Origin: Syntrophaceae bacterium UBA1163
Lineage (GTDB): Bacteria; Desulfobacterota; BSN033; UBA1163
Direction: 5' to 3'
Assembly (NCBI GenBank): GCA_002311635.1
Contig: DBZJ01000100.1
Location: 15,468-79,467 of the forward strand
DNA: 64,000 bases
Below, in pieces: positions 17,537 to 24,856 of this stretch. The notes under the pieces were generated by a model. That model saw only the letters and a program-made list of their open reading frames with translations. It did no database searches and was not told the origin of the DNA. A program made the position numbers and the translations under genes. Position 1 is the stretch's first letter, and each line of letters starts with the position of its first letter.

Positions 17537-18514
17537 TTATCCTTGGCTTTTTTCCTGAGTTCCTGGCTTCCTCATCTCATTTCTTAATTCTAAATTCTCC
17601 TTCTGAACCCGGAGTATCTCTCTTCGAAGAGAAACGATCTGGATAGCAATAAACCCAAATGAGAGTATCTGAATCCCTCCTAAAATTAATAAGATGGCAA
17701 ATGTGATGAGCGGTCTTCCAGGCGTCAAATCTCCCGAGAACCTCAAATACGCAATATATAGACCAATCAAAAGGCCGATAGTAAGAGTTAAAAGTCCGAT
17801 AAAACCAAATACGATCATGGGTTTTTCAAATGCAGAAAAGACCAGATGAGAGAGAGCTGTTTTCCTAAATTTAAATTTGGATTTACCTTTCTTCCGACTG
17901 CTTAATATCGCCGGGCTCTCTTTAACACGATATCCAAGGGCTAATGCCTTAGAGAGAATCTCGAGGTGGATTTCTTTCCCATCTGATTCGATCTCAAGAG
18001 AATCAAGAACTTTTTTCCGGTAGGCACGGAAGATCCCGGTGGATGTGTAAATCCGGTTCGGCATGACCAATCGAAGTATTCTGTTTCCCAGCTTACTCAC
18101 CCATAATCGAAGAACAGGGACGTTTTCAACCCCTCCTCCGGGCATATATGGGGATGCAAGGACGAGATCAACCTCGGCTTCTCTCCTCAACGTCTCAACG
18201 AGATCGAGTATATATTGCGGGCTATAGCTTAGATCTGCATCAATGGAAACGATTATCTCTCCACTCGATTCCTTAAAACCTTTCCTTAATGCCATTCCAC
18301 GGCCGGCATTCTTCGAGTAAGAAACAACTTTCAACTTCTTATCCTCCCCCGCTAATCGACTTAAAACGTCAAGGGTGTTGTCGAGACTTCCATCATTGAC
18401 TGCAATAATCTCATATTTCCCCCTGAACGAAGCCAACACCTCCTCAACCCGGCTCAGGGTAGATTCTGCATTCTCAGCCTCATTAAACATCGGGATGACG
18501 ATTGAAAGGTCCAT
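17537..18514 (-). CDS. Polyprenyl-phosphate glycosyltransferase (GT2, DPM1-like) with C-terminal membrane helices
   Basis: GT2 enzymes of this type load a sugar onto undecaprenyl phosphate at the inner face of the membrane. The 325-residue protein has the GT-A core: LSIVIPMFNEAENAE, IIAVNDGSLDNT, and the metal-binding ISIDADLSYSPQYI. Two membrane helices follow at about 225-250 and 262-290. The product is a donor for GT-C enzymes such as those at 21.6-26.8 kb and 1.5 kb; that link is inference. The last 11 residues (RKPGTQEKSQG) are encoded by the GGAAGCCAGGAA repeat arm, so the native C-terminus may have been replaced. Confidence 0.9.
   Translation of the reverse strand: MDLSIVIPMFNEAENAESTLSRVEEVLASFRGKYEIIAVNDGSLDNTLDVLSRLAGEDKKLKVVSYSKNAGRGMALRKGFKESSGEIIVSIDADLSYSPQYILDLVETLRREAEVDLVLASPYMPGGGVENVPVLRLWVSKLGNRILRLVMPNRIYTSTGIFRAYRKKVLDSLEIESDGKEIHLEILSKALALGYRVKESPAILSSRKKGKSKFKFRKTALSHLVFSAFEKPMIVFGFIGLLTLTIGLLIGLYIAYLRFSGDLTPGRPLITFAILLILGGIQILSFGFIAIQIVSLRREILRVQKENLELRNEMRKPGTQEKSQG
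17541..17571. repeat. GGAAGCCAGGAA-type repeat arm, 5' side of the GxxExxY gene
   Basis: Read on the minus strand, this arm gives GGAAGCCAGGAACTCAGGAA followed by AAAGCCAAGG. It matches the word used at 17011-17098 but in the opposite orientation. It lies inside the 3' end of the GT2 coding region. Confidence 0.65.
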
Positions 18515-18663
18515 AGTTTTTCTTAAAGTTACAGTTATGATGCCTGAATCGTCAGTAAAAGGCTACGTATCCTGTCTGTTGAATCAGCCCTCTACCGATT
18601 GGCGACGCGGGCTTTGTCATCAACCCACGACGACTTATTGACCTTTAATTATAATTATTAAAC

Positions 18664-18698
18664 AAAAAAAGCAAGATAAATAAATTATCTTGCTTTTT
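18664..18698 (-). terminator. Rho-independent terminator after the pilin genes
   Basis: A perfect 9-bp stem (GCAAGATAA 18671-18679 with TTATCTTGC 18685-18693) has a 5-base loop. On the minus strand it is followed by a run of seven T, and on the plus strand by TTTTT, so it could stop transcription from both sides. It lies 24 bases past the last pilin stop codon. Confidence 0.9.
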
Positions 18699-18721
18699 CA
18701 TTTCATTCCTGTTTAGACAAA

Positions 18722-19183
18722 TTATTTCGCCCACGCCGAAGAGGGATCTGCGGGGTAATAGTGCAATACTCCATCCTTATCGACACTCCATTTACTACCA
18801 GCCTGGTTGATATATAATTTCCCTCCAGAGTCCGAAGTCTGCGAACCAACTGGGTCTGCCTCAGCAGTAAAAGAATTGACATTCAACGTTCCACTAAATT
18901 GCCAAGTATAGTACGGGCTTATTGTTGTTGAAGGAGCGCCCATCGTCGTGATAAGCTCCACTCCTGTGACATCTGTTGAATAGCCTCCCTTTTCTGCTCT
19001 CCACATCTCTTGCGCCGCTCTCAATTGTTCTAAGGCAGTTTTGGCATCGGCCCTCCTCGCCTGTTGCATATAACTGTTATAAACTGGGATTGCAATTGCC
19101 GCAAGTATTCCTACAATTACTACCGCGAGCAATAATTCAATAAGCGTTAACCCTCTATTGGATTTCATCGGAAACCTCTTCAT
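18722..19183 (-). CDS. Type IV pilin-like protein (PilE/minor pilin type)
   Basis: The prepilin has an 11-residue leader ending in Gly (MKRFPMKSNRG), then LTLIELLLAVVIVGILAAIAIP with Glu at +5, as needed for PilD processing and assembly. The alpha-1 helix continues as YNSYMQQARRADAKTALEQLRAAQEMWRAEKGGYS, which is the pattern of PilE-type minor pilins. Residue +1 is Leu instead of the usual Phe or Met. The start directly follows the stop of the upstream pilin. The AGGAGG within the end of that gene is the likely ribosome site, so the two are translationally coupled. Confidence 0.88.
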   Translation of the reverse strand: MKRFPMKSNRGLTLIELLLAVVIVGILAAIAIPVYNSYMQQARRADAKTALEQLRAAQEMWRAEKGGYSTDVTGVELITTMGAPSTTISPYYTWQFSGTLNVNSFTAEADPVGSQTSDSGGKLYINQAGSKWSVDKDGVLHYYPADPSSAWAK

Positions 19184-19621
19184 CTACCTCCTAGGCCTAA
19201 ACTGAGGAGGAAAATCCGGGGACCACCCCCAATTCCACGTTACTGAACTATCAGTATTTGTAGTTGGTGTTAGAGTCAATGTTTTGTTATCAACTATTGG
19301 ATCAATGCTTTGAACTATTGCATTAATTGAGCCGTCCGCGCCCGAAACCGATAAATTTTGAATTCTTCCAACAGCGCCTAACATGACACCCAGGCTATCT
19401 GCAACCGCAGGTATCGAAGGGCAATTAGGCCAAGAGTTCTGGAGTTCATAGTATCCTGTGACGCCACTCGCAACGGTGGACATCGCATTTTCAACTTCAG
19501 ACAGTTTGGCCGTAATCGTATAACCCTTATACATAGGAAGAGCAACAGCGGCCAAAATGCCTATGATTGCAATCACCACTAATAACTCGATCAACGTGAA
19601 GCCTAATCTATTATTTTTCAT
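19184..19621 (-). CDS. Type IV pilin (PilA-like)
   Basis: The 145-residue prepilin has a 7-residue leader (MKNNRLG), cleaved before FTLIELLVVIAIIGILAAVALP, with Glu5 present. The alpha-helix MYKGYTITAKLSEVENAMSTVASGVTGYYELQNSWP aligns with the pilin at 19743 (MYKTQTIKAKLTEVTNGMSNVASAVAAYMQETGGWP). The C-terminal strands end ITWNWGWS/ITWNWSSA in both (here VTWNWGWSPDFPPQF). The two are clearly paralogous, and the globular region between them has diverged. No cysteine pair is apparent for a D-loop. Its transcription must pass the terminator at 19671-19724. Confidence 0.9.
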   Translation of the reverse strand: MKNNRLGFTLIELLVVIAIIGILAAVALPMYKGYTITAKLSEVENAMSTVASGVTGYYELQNSWPNCPSIPAVADSLGVMLGAVGRIQNLSVSGADGSINAIVQSIDPIVDNKTLTLTPTTNTDSSVTWNWGWSPDFPPQFRPRR

Positions 19622-19660
19622 TTAAAACCCTTATCTTCTCAAATTAAAGGGTTCTGTTTT

Positions 19661-19724
19661 CAAAAATAAAATAATGTTGGTGCCCAAGATTTCACTTGAA
19701 TAACTCTTGAGGCACCAACATTAT
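19661..19724 (-). terminator. Rho-independent terminator or attenuator between pilin genes
   Basis: A perfect 14-bp stem (19671-19684, ATAATGTTGGTGCC, with its complement at 19711-19724) encloses a 26-base loop. On the minus strand it is followed by TTTTATTTTT. It stands 18 bases past the stop of the first pilin gene and 49 bases before the next, so it probably reduces expression of the two downstream pilins relative to the first. Confidence 0.85.
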
Positions 19725-19742
19725 ATTATCAGAGATCTTAAA

Positions 19743-20177
19743 TTATCGTTTCGGGATATACGCCGGTGGCATATCGGCGCTGGACCAATTCCAAGTGATA
19801 GATCCGTCCGTATTCGAAGTCGGCACCATTGCAAGAGTTTTGCCATCAACGGTAGCATCAATGGTACCTGCTGATATCGTCGCAGTAATCACCCCTTTGA
19901 CTACAGTCAGCGTACCAATTCTTGTAAGGGCTTTAGTTGAAACACCTAAACTGCTTTGAATTAAATCCTGAGAATCGGCAGTCGGCCATCCACCAGTCTC
20001 CTGCATGTATGCTGCTACAGCACTTGCCACATTACTCATGCCATTTGTAACTTCTGTCAGTTTGGCTTTGATTGTCTGTGTCTTATACATCGGAATGGCA
20101 ATGGCGGCCAGAATACCGATGATGGCAATGACGATCAACAACTCGATCAATGTAAAACCTTTTTCTCTTCTTAACAT
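19743..20177 (-). CDS. pilA: Major type IV pilin PilA (probable)
   Basis: The 144-residue prepilin has the leader MLRREKG followed by FTLIELLIVIAIIGILAAIAIP, with Phe+1 and Glu+5. The frame is open to 20207, but the ATG at 20177 has GGAGG 7 bases upstream and gives the normal short leader. It is the promoter-proximal pilin, sits behind a sigma-54 promoter (20312-20326) and is followed by a strong terminator. These features favour it as the major subunit over its paralogue at 19184. PilA polymerises into the pilus fibre after processing by PilD and is a likely substrate of any pilin-glycosylating GT-C enzyme nearby. Confidence 0.9.
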   Translation of the reverse strand: MLRREKGFTLIELLIVIAIIGILAAIAIPMYKTQTIKAKLTEVTNGMSNVASAVAAYMQETGGWPTADSQDLIQSSLGVSTKALTRIGTLTVVKGVITATISAGTIDATVDGKTLAMVPTSNTDGSITWNWSSADMPPAYIPKR

Positions 20178-20799
20178 AATTGATACCTCCTTTTTTGTTT
20201 TGATCAACGGTTAATTTTTTGCACTTTGCATTAAAAACACGAGACCCCCTAACCAATATAGAAGAACGTTTTTTAGAATCACCTCCTTCATAAAATTTTA
20301 CAGGTATTCCAGCATAATTTGTGCCAAATTAAAGAGTTTTCCAAGCATTTTATTAACACGTTTAACTAATTGATATCTCAGGGGTTATTATCATACTACT
20401 AAATATAGAAACTCACATACCCTGTTTTGCTTTATTATAAAGGCAAACTAAATCCCCACTTTTTGTCTACGCGTGACAAATATTGTTAACTTCCGAAATA
20501 GTATTCTACTCCATAATCTGCCTATCCTTAAGGGATACCAATTCTTGCCAAACGAGGCTTTTAAAAAAGTATACTAAATTGGACACCTAATGGCGAGGGA
20601 TTTCTTTAATTCCAAAAAGAGACATTAGAATAAATCTCTCTTTATTAAGTTGACTTGTTGAGAATATATTGGATCCTCAGCATCTAAGCCAAATCCTTTG
20701 GAAGTTAAATAAGTTGTTTAATAATGGTTCATCTCTGAAAATTTAGTTCACCGCGACACCACGTCAAAATCGATTTTAATAGAAAGAGACACTGTTTAG
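20178..20799. other. Divergent intergenic region between pilA and the plus-strand methyltransferase
   Basis: This 622-bp AT-rich gap holds the pilA sigma-54 promoter and a leader of about 120 nt. Within the leader, a second ribosome-site-like GAAGGAGG (20281-20288, minus strand) is part of a possible 26-codon ORF (ATG at 20290, ending 20210-20212). The rest (20330-20799) is unassigned and should contain the plus-strand promoter. Confidence 0.5.
20312..20326 (-). promoter_or_regulatory. Sigma-54 (-24/-12) promoter of pilA
   Basis: On the minus strand the sequence reads TGGCAC-AAATT-ATGC. The sigma-54 consensus is TGGCAC-N5-TTGC; the GG and GC are at the required spacing, with one mismatch in the -12 block. 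Transcription would start near 20300. PilR (44162) is the expected activator, as in other PilS/PilR systems. Confidence 0.8.
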
Positions 20800-21582
20800 T
20801 TGACCAATATCACGACATATGCTAAGAAAACGTCAATGGATGAATCCAAATTAGGAAAAAATCTTAACCCTTATGATGTTGAAAGCGAGGTGGAGAGTTT
20901 CCATTGGTGGTTCGTTGTTAGGAGGAAACTCTTGGCATCTGTTTTATCATCCATTCATGTTCCGACAAATTTTATGACCCTTGACATAGGTTGCGGGGCT
21001 GGTTCAAATCTGAAGGTATTGTCATCGGTGGGGATAAATGCAATTGGATTAGATCGATCAATCTACGCTTTATCCCTCATCTCAAAGAAATTAAAGGTTT
21101 CTCTTTTAAATGCTGATTTAAATAAATTACCCGTACGGTCCAATGCGATTGGTCTAATTATTGCAATGGATATTCTCGAGCATCTGGATGACGATGCAAA
21201 TGGTATCAGTGAATTTTATCGGGTATTAAGTAACGGAGGGATGCTCATCGTAACTGTTCCGGCCTTCAAGTTTCTTTGGGGAACTCAGGATGAAGTGACG
21301 GGACATAAAAGGAGGTATTTGAGGGAGGAAATTACGAACAAGTTAAGAGAGGGGGGCTTCGAAATATTAAAGGCCTCTTATTTCAATTGTTTTCTCTTCA
21401 TTCCTATTCTTATTGGAAGGCGCATAATTCGGTTTCTTGGATTGAAGGTTGAATCTGAAAATGAGATAAATTCTCCTTTGATCAATTTCGTTTCGAAAAC
21501 CATTTTTTCGCTTGAACGTTATTTGCTTAAACATTTTTCATTCCCGTTTGGCGTTTCTATTTACTGTCTTGCTAAGAAATGA
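20800..21582 (+). CDS. Class I SAM-dependent methyltransferase
   Basis: The protein has motif I TLDIGCGAGSNLKVLSSVG, the acidic motif II in AIGLDRS, and then IIAMDILEHLDDDANGISEFYRVLSNGGMLIVTVPA, a UbiE-type core. The segment FLWGTQDEVTGHKRRYLREEI is typical of methyltransferases found beside lipid-linked glycan enzymes. The first possible start is TTG at 20800; the ATG at 20833 (12th codon) is an equally good choice. Its stop overlaps the GT-C start by ATGA, so this gene heads a plus-strand operon inside an otherwise minus-strand locus. Confidence 0.87.
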   Translation: MTNITTYAKKTSMDESKLGKNLNPYDVESEVESFHWWFVVRRKLLASVLSSIHVPTNFMTLDIGCGAGSNLKVLSSVGINAIGLDRSIYALSLISKKLKVSLLNADLNKLPVRSNAIGLIIAMDILEHLDDDANGISEFYRVLSNGGMLIVTVPAFKFLWGTQDEVTGHKRRYLREEITNKLREGGFEILKASYFNCFLFIPILIGRRIIRFLGLKVESENEINSPLINFVSKTIFSLERYLLKHFSFPFGVSIYCLAKK

Positions 21583-23165
21583 GATTGGACCCAATGGATT
21601 TCAATCATCCGATTGAAAACAGGGGAAGCCGAAAAGAAATGATTATCCTCATCCTTTGTTTAATCATCGGCTTTGCCCTTCGGTTCTACACCTTCGATCA
21701 AAAATCCCTCTGGATTGACGAAATTCACACTTATAATGATTCGAGAGATGGTATCCAAAACCAACTGAAGTATTACAAAGAAAACCCAACTTACCTTCAC
21801 CCCCCTCTTTTCTTTGTTCTCACTCATTCATTCTATCCTTTCACAAAACCAGAACGAGACCTTCGAATCTTCCCTCTAATACTTGGGATCCTTTCGATAC
21901 CAATGCTTTATCTCCTTTCACGCCAGTTCTCTCCGAATATCGCAATCCCTTGTACCGTTTCTTTAACTTTCATGACTTATCACATCTATCTTTCTCAGAA
22001 TGGTCGTCCCTATTCGCTAATCATGCTTCTCGGAATGGCGGCCCTCTATTTCTTTATGCGGCATCTCAAAACATTCCAAAAACGATATCTGATCCCTGCT
22101 GCCTTCTTTTTCGCCACTTTGTTTTATACAAGTTACAGCTCTATCCAATTTATTGTCTTATCCCAGATTCTGTGGCTTTACCAATTGAGGGAAGATAATA
22201 AGAAACCGGCTTTCTCATGCTTTATAATCTTCAATGGCATCATTCTCTTTCTCTGTCTCCCCTGGCTTCTTTTTCTTGGTTTGAATTATCACGGTCAGTC
22301 TGTCATGGATCCCCTTACACTCCAAGACATTGGATCCCTTTCTACGATACTGCATGGAATCTTAAACGACTGGGTACCCCATTTACCTTTGATGATCATT
22401 TCTACCATCTTACTAATCCTGTTCCCATTTTTTTCGAGAAATAGAAGGAATGCTCTCATTCTTTTAGGCGTTTTCGTTCTTCCAGTTGCAGGACTTTATT
22501 TGTACTGTAAGCTTTTAACCGTGACTCAGTTTATCACTTCGAGGTACTTTATCAATTTTCTCCCTCTCTTTTTTGTTGCTTTGTTCTCTTCTCTGGGTGC
22601 GGTTAAAACGAAGTTTGACAAATTAAATAAGCTGATCCGGTTGGACCTTCTCTTTGTAATTCTTTTTATCGCGTCCAATCTGGTGATCTTACCTCTCTAC
22701 TATCGCTCCGAAAAACAAGATTTCAGAAGTTTGGTGAATTATCTGAATAGCCAACTCAGGGATGGGGATATGATTTTTGTCAATACCTTAACGTATATTC
22801 CTGGAATACTTCACTATTTTGGAGTGTATCCACAAAACCGGCATTACAAAATTCCCTTTTCATGGAAGAAACCCGAAAAGGAGTTCGAATTCAGAGCATC
22901 TCTTATTTCCGAAAACCGAGGCTTCACAATATTCCATTCCAATATTCCCTATGCCCGATATGTTGCAGATGGGAATCGACTTTGGATTCTTACCGGGAAA
23001 GAGGGAGCAAAGGAGATCAAGAAAAGTTCTCCCTGTGTTTTAAAGGGATATTTTGATGGGAGTTTTGCCAACTTCAGACGGTTTCCAAGCGATGCCTCCA
23101 TGTACCTTTTCCTCTGGGATCCTAAATCTCCAGAGGAAAAGGGGATTGACATGCCGATCGAATAA
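21579..23165 (+). CDS. GT-C family membrane glycosyltransferase (ArnT/PMT-like, GT39 type), copy 1
   Basis: The 528-residue protein has about 10-12 membrane helices. The first lumenal loop has the acidic motif of GT-C enzymes in WIDEIHTYNDSRDG, followed by HPPLFFVLTHSFYPF. ArnT/PMT relatives transfer a sugar from polyprenyl phosphate to a lipid or protein at the outer face of the inner membrane. The hydrophilic C-terminus ends KGIDMPIE. Much of it is the same as the protein encoded at 23309, including the start, the DE motif and the last 30 residues, so it is a tandem duplicate. Acceptor unknown; lipid A, glycan or pilin are possible. Confidence 0.85.
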   Translation: MRLDPMDFNHPIENRGSRKEMIILILCLIIGFALRFYTFDQKSLWIDEIHTYNDSRDGIQNQLKYYKENPTYLHPPLFFVLTHSFYPFTKPERDLRIFPLILGILSIPMLYLLSRQFSPNIAIPCTVSLTFMTYHIYLSQNGRPYSLIMLLGMAALYFFMRHLKTFQKRYLIPAAFFFATLFYTSYSSIQFIVLSQILWLYQLREDNKKPAFSCFIIFNGIILFLCLPWLLFLGLNYHGQSVMDPLTLQDIGSLSTILHGILNDWVPHLPLMIISTILLILFPFFSRNRRNALILLGVFVLPVAGLYLYCKLLTVTQFITSRYFINFLPLFFVALFSSLGAVKTKFDKLNKLIRLDLLFVILFIASNLVILPLYYRSEKQDFRSLVNYLNSQLRDGDMIFVNTLTYIPGILHYFGVYPQNRHYKIPFSWKKPEKEFEFRASLISENRGFTIFHSNIPYARYVADGNRLWILTGKEGAKEIKKSSPCVLKGYFDGSFANFRRFPSDASMYLFLWDPKSPEEKGIDMPIE

Positions 23166-23180
23166 AGAATCTTTAGTATC

Positions 23181-23290
23181 AAGGGTAAGGGATAAGGTCA
23201 TGAAGCCAGTTTGGGCAATGTTAAAAGGTGATGAGAAGGCTTTATGACTAACGATCTTACCCAACTACTAAACTGGCATCTTTACCTTTA
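23181..23290. repeat. Imperfect palindromic repeat, copy 2 of 2
   Basis: The element opens AAGGGTAAGG, carries TGAAGCCAGTTTGG, and closes with AAACTGGCATCTTTACC. It shares its end words with the element at 15528-15630. It occupies the gap between the two tandem GT-C genes and continues with related words up to the start codon at 23309, which has no obvious ribosome site. Confidence 0.6.
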
Positions 23291-23308
23291 CCATCACCTA
23301 AGACCCTT

Positions 23309-24853
23309 ATGAGTGACTCGAAACAAAAAGAGATCGTGATCCTAATACTCTGCCTCCTCATAGGGTTTGCCCTGAGATTTTACACCTTTGATCGAAAATC
23401 ACTCTGGATAGACGAAATCCATACGTTCAATGATTCGAGGGATGGTCTCAGAGGCCAATTTAACTTTTATAAGGAGAATCCCTCATACCTTCACCCTCCT
23501 CTCTTCTTCATCTTTACCCACCAATTCTACCCATTTACCAAACCAGAAAGGGACCTCCGCATCATTCCACTGATCTTCGGAACCCTTTCCATCCCTATGA
23601 TCTATCTGCTTGCAAGATCATTTTCTCCCGGTATTGCCCTCCCATGCACGCTCTCCTTAACCTTTATGGCCTACCATATTTGCCTCTCTCAGGATGGACG
23701 AGCTTATTCGCTCGAAATGTTTTTAGGAATGGTGAGCCTTTATTTTTTTCTGAAATACTTGAAAACTTCAGAAAAGCGCTATTTGGTATTGGCCCCCTTT
23801 TCCTTTGCGACATTATTTTACACAAGTTACAGTTCTATCCCGTTCATTTTCTTTTCTCAGATCCTATGGTTCTATCGAGTAAATGGAAATAAAAGACCGC
23901 GATTTTATTACTGTTTGATCCTAAATGGTATCCTTCTTTTCTTCTGTATTCCCTGGATACTTTTTCTGGCGCTAAACTACCGTGGCCAGCCCCTGATAGA
24001 TCCTTATGAACTCAAACTCTTGTTCTCCTTTTGGGATATTTTATCTGGTGTATTAAATGATTGGGCACCTTATCTACCTCTCACACTTGTTTCGTTGGTC
24101 CTTTTAATAGCCTTATTTTTCTTTTCAAAATATCGTACGAATGCCCTAATTCTCATTGCCCTTTTCATCTTACCGATCGGTGGGCTATACCTGTATTGTA
24201 AGTTATTCGATGTTTTTCATTTCATTACCTCCCGGTATTTTATCTGTTTTCTACCTCTTTTCTTCATCGCTCTACACCTGTCGCTTAGTGCTATCGAAGA
24301 TAGATTTGAAAAATTAAACAAATTTGTGCGATTCAGACTCCTCTTTGTCATCCTTTTTATCGCATCTAATCTCGTGATCCTCCCACTCTATTACCGCGCT
24401 GAGAAGGAAGATTTCAGAGGTTTAGTAAATTATTTAAAGGGCCAACTCCGGAAAGGAGATAAACTTTTCGATAGCGACATGGCCTATATCCCAGGCATAC
24501 TTCACTATTTCGGGGTTTACCCGGAGAAACGGCACTATGAGATTCCTTATTATAAGGTTTCAGAAAATGAGATCGCATTCAGGAAATCTTTTGTTTATAA
24601 AAATAGTCAATACACAATCTATTGTTCCAAAACCTGTTGCAACCAGTATCTTTCTGACAAAGGCCGTATATGGATTATTGGAGGAAAAAGGACCGCGAAG
24701 GAGATCAAAGGGAATTCTCCTTGTGTTTTAAAAGGATACTTCGATGGGAGTTTTCTTAATTTCAACAAATTTCCGACAGATGCTTCTATATATCTTTTTC
24801 TCTGGGACCCTAGATCCCCAGGAGAAAAGGGGATTGATATGCCGATTGAATGA
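23309..24853 (+). CDS. GT-C family membrane glycosyltransferase (ArnT/PMT-like, GT39 type), copy 2
   Basis: The 514-residue paralogue of the enzyme at 21579 keeps the membrane-helix pattern and the acidic loop WIDEIHTFNDSRDG. It also keeps the HPPLFFIFTHQFYPF and KPERDLRI segments and the same C-terminal DPRSPGEKGIDMPIE. The two differ most in the middle loops and in the lumenal region at about 400-450 (YEIPYYKVSENEIAF against YKIPFSWKKPEKEFEF), which could change acceptor choice. Two Cys pairs near residue 440 (SKTCCNQY) occur only in this copy. It ends 3 bases short of the convergent gene at 24857. Confidence 0.85.
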   Translation: MSDSKQKEIVILILCLLIGFALRFYTFDRKSLWIDEIHTFNDSRDGLRGQFNFYKENPSYLHPPLFFIFTHQFYPFTKPERDLRIIPLIFGTLSIPMIYLLARSFSPGIALPCTLSLTFMAYHICLSQDGRAYSLEMFLGMVSLYFFLKYLKTSEKRYLVLAPFSFATLFYTSYSSIPFIFFSQILWFYRVNGNKRPRFYYCLILNGILLFFCIPWILFLALNYRGQPLIDPYELKLLFSFWDILSGVLNDWAPYLPLTLVSLVLLIALFFFSKYRTNALILIALFILPIGGLYLYCKLFDVFHFITSRYFICFLPLFFIALHLSLSAIEDRFEKLNKFVRFRLLFVILFIASNLVILPLYYRAEKEDFRGLVNYLKGQLRKGDKLFDSDMAYIPGILHYFGVYPEKRHYEIPYYKVSENEIAFRKSFVYKNSQYTIYCSKTCCNQYLSDKGRIWIIGGKRTAKEIKGNSPCVLKGYFDGSFLNFNKFPTDASIYLFLWDPRSPGEKGIDMPIE

Positions 24854-24856
24854 AGT

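Noticed and set aside
15528-18640. A c-di-GMP (GEMM-I) type riboswitch in the sequences at 15528-15630, 18553-18625 or 23181-23290
   Set aside because: The words AAAGGCTACG and GGCGACGC recall it loosely, but the diagnostic tetraloop/receptor and GGACGCAAAGCC strand are missing on both strands.
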